NCBI GenBank assembly: GCA_017990865.1
Contig: JAGNNB010000211.1
Location: 1 to 5,933 of the forward strand
Reading direction: 5' to 3'
Length of the DNA: 5,933 nt
Origin: Lysobacteraceae bacterium
GTDB taxonomy: Bacteria; Pseudomonadota; Gammaproteobacteria; Xanthomonadales; Xanthomonadaceae
In this document: positions 5,800 to 5,933 of the stretch, piece by piece
Layout of the letters: each line of letters opens with the position of its first letter
Position numbering within the stretch: position 1 is the stretch's first letter
Made by a program: the position numbers and the translations under genes
Notes under the pieces: generated by a model
Databases searched by the model: none
Seen by the model: the letters and a program-made list of their open reading frames with translations, nothing else
What the model was told of the DNA's origin: nothing

Positions 5800-5933
5800 T
5801 CAGTCGCCGACGATGCGCAGGCCGAACACGAAATGCGCGTCGCTGATGTACTGCACGTTGCCGCTGACGTTCAGGCGCACGGTGGTGGGGCTGGCGAAGA
5901 AATCGTCGGCTTGGGCCGGGGTCAGCCCGTAGT
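5800..5933 (-). CDS. C-terminal part of a paralogous exported-type protein (partial)
   Basis: The gene enters from the right edge and ends with TGA at 5800-5802. The 43 complete codons give a tail beginning YGLTPAQADDFF, passing through TTVRLNVSG and ending FGLRIVGD. Aligned without gaps to residues 247-289 of the neighbouring 291-residue protein, 26 of 43 positions are identical (about 60%), so the two genes arose by duplication. The neighbour has two extra residues (ER) at its end. By homology this protein should also be exported, but its N-terminus is outside the window. Its function is unknown. Confidence 0.85.
   Translation of the reverse strand, partial: YGLTPAQADDFFASPTTVRLNVSGNVQYISDAHFVFGLRIVGD

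Overview
The window is GC-rich and reads like a chromosome of a gammaproteobacterium of the Xanthomonadales/Lysobacterales group. This rests on the very high GC at third codon positions, the YgeA-type racemase, the lipoylated form of LpdA, and an inverted pair of palindromic repeats beginning GTAG, which resemble the GTAG (SMAG) REP elements of Stenotrophomonas. The placement is an inference; no marker gene settles it.

All confidently called genes lie on the minus strand, so the window is best read from right to left. At the right edge (5800-5933) is the C-terminal end of a protein whose last 43 residues match, at about 60% identity, the end of the next gene. That gene (4683-5558) encodes a 291-residue exported protein of unknown function, so the two are tandem paralogues. 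Their 241-bp spacer holds a weak hairpin, a strong palindrome and a 12-bp direct repeat. A good terminator hairpin (4623-4649) follows the exported protein gene.

Next comes a 260-bp intergenic stretch with a degenerate 12-bp tandem array (4529-4600) and a plausible promoter (about 4407-4435). It leads into a two-gene operon for the pyruvate dehydrogenase complex: aceF (E2, dihydrolipoyl acetyltransferase, one lipoyl domain, 458 aa) and, 13 bp later, lpdA (E3, dihydrolipoyl dehydrogenase with its own N-terminal lipoyl domain, 609 aa). Both proteins carry a lipoyl-lysine at residue 44. E2 moves the acetyl group to CoA and E3 reoxidises the resulting dihydrolipoyl groups with NAD+. The E1 gene (aceE) is not in the window.

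The lpdA linker between the lipoyl and FAD domains is encoded by a dispersed-repeat-like palindromic element read in frame (2598-2722), the most unusual feature here. After lpdA comes a perfect 26-bp inverted repeat pair (1055-1130) and then a YgeA-type amino-acid racemase gene (341-1033). The leftmost 340 bp contain no convincing gene: possibly the last codons of a plus-strand gene ending at 20, and a hairpin at 264-289 that could be a terminator.

No CRISPR array, RNA gene, insertion sequence or obvious new defence system was seen.
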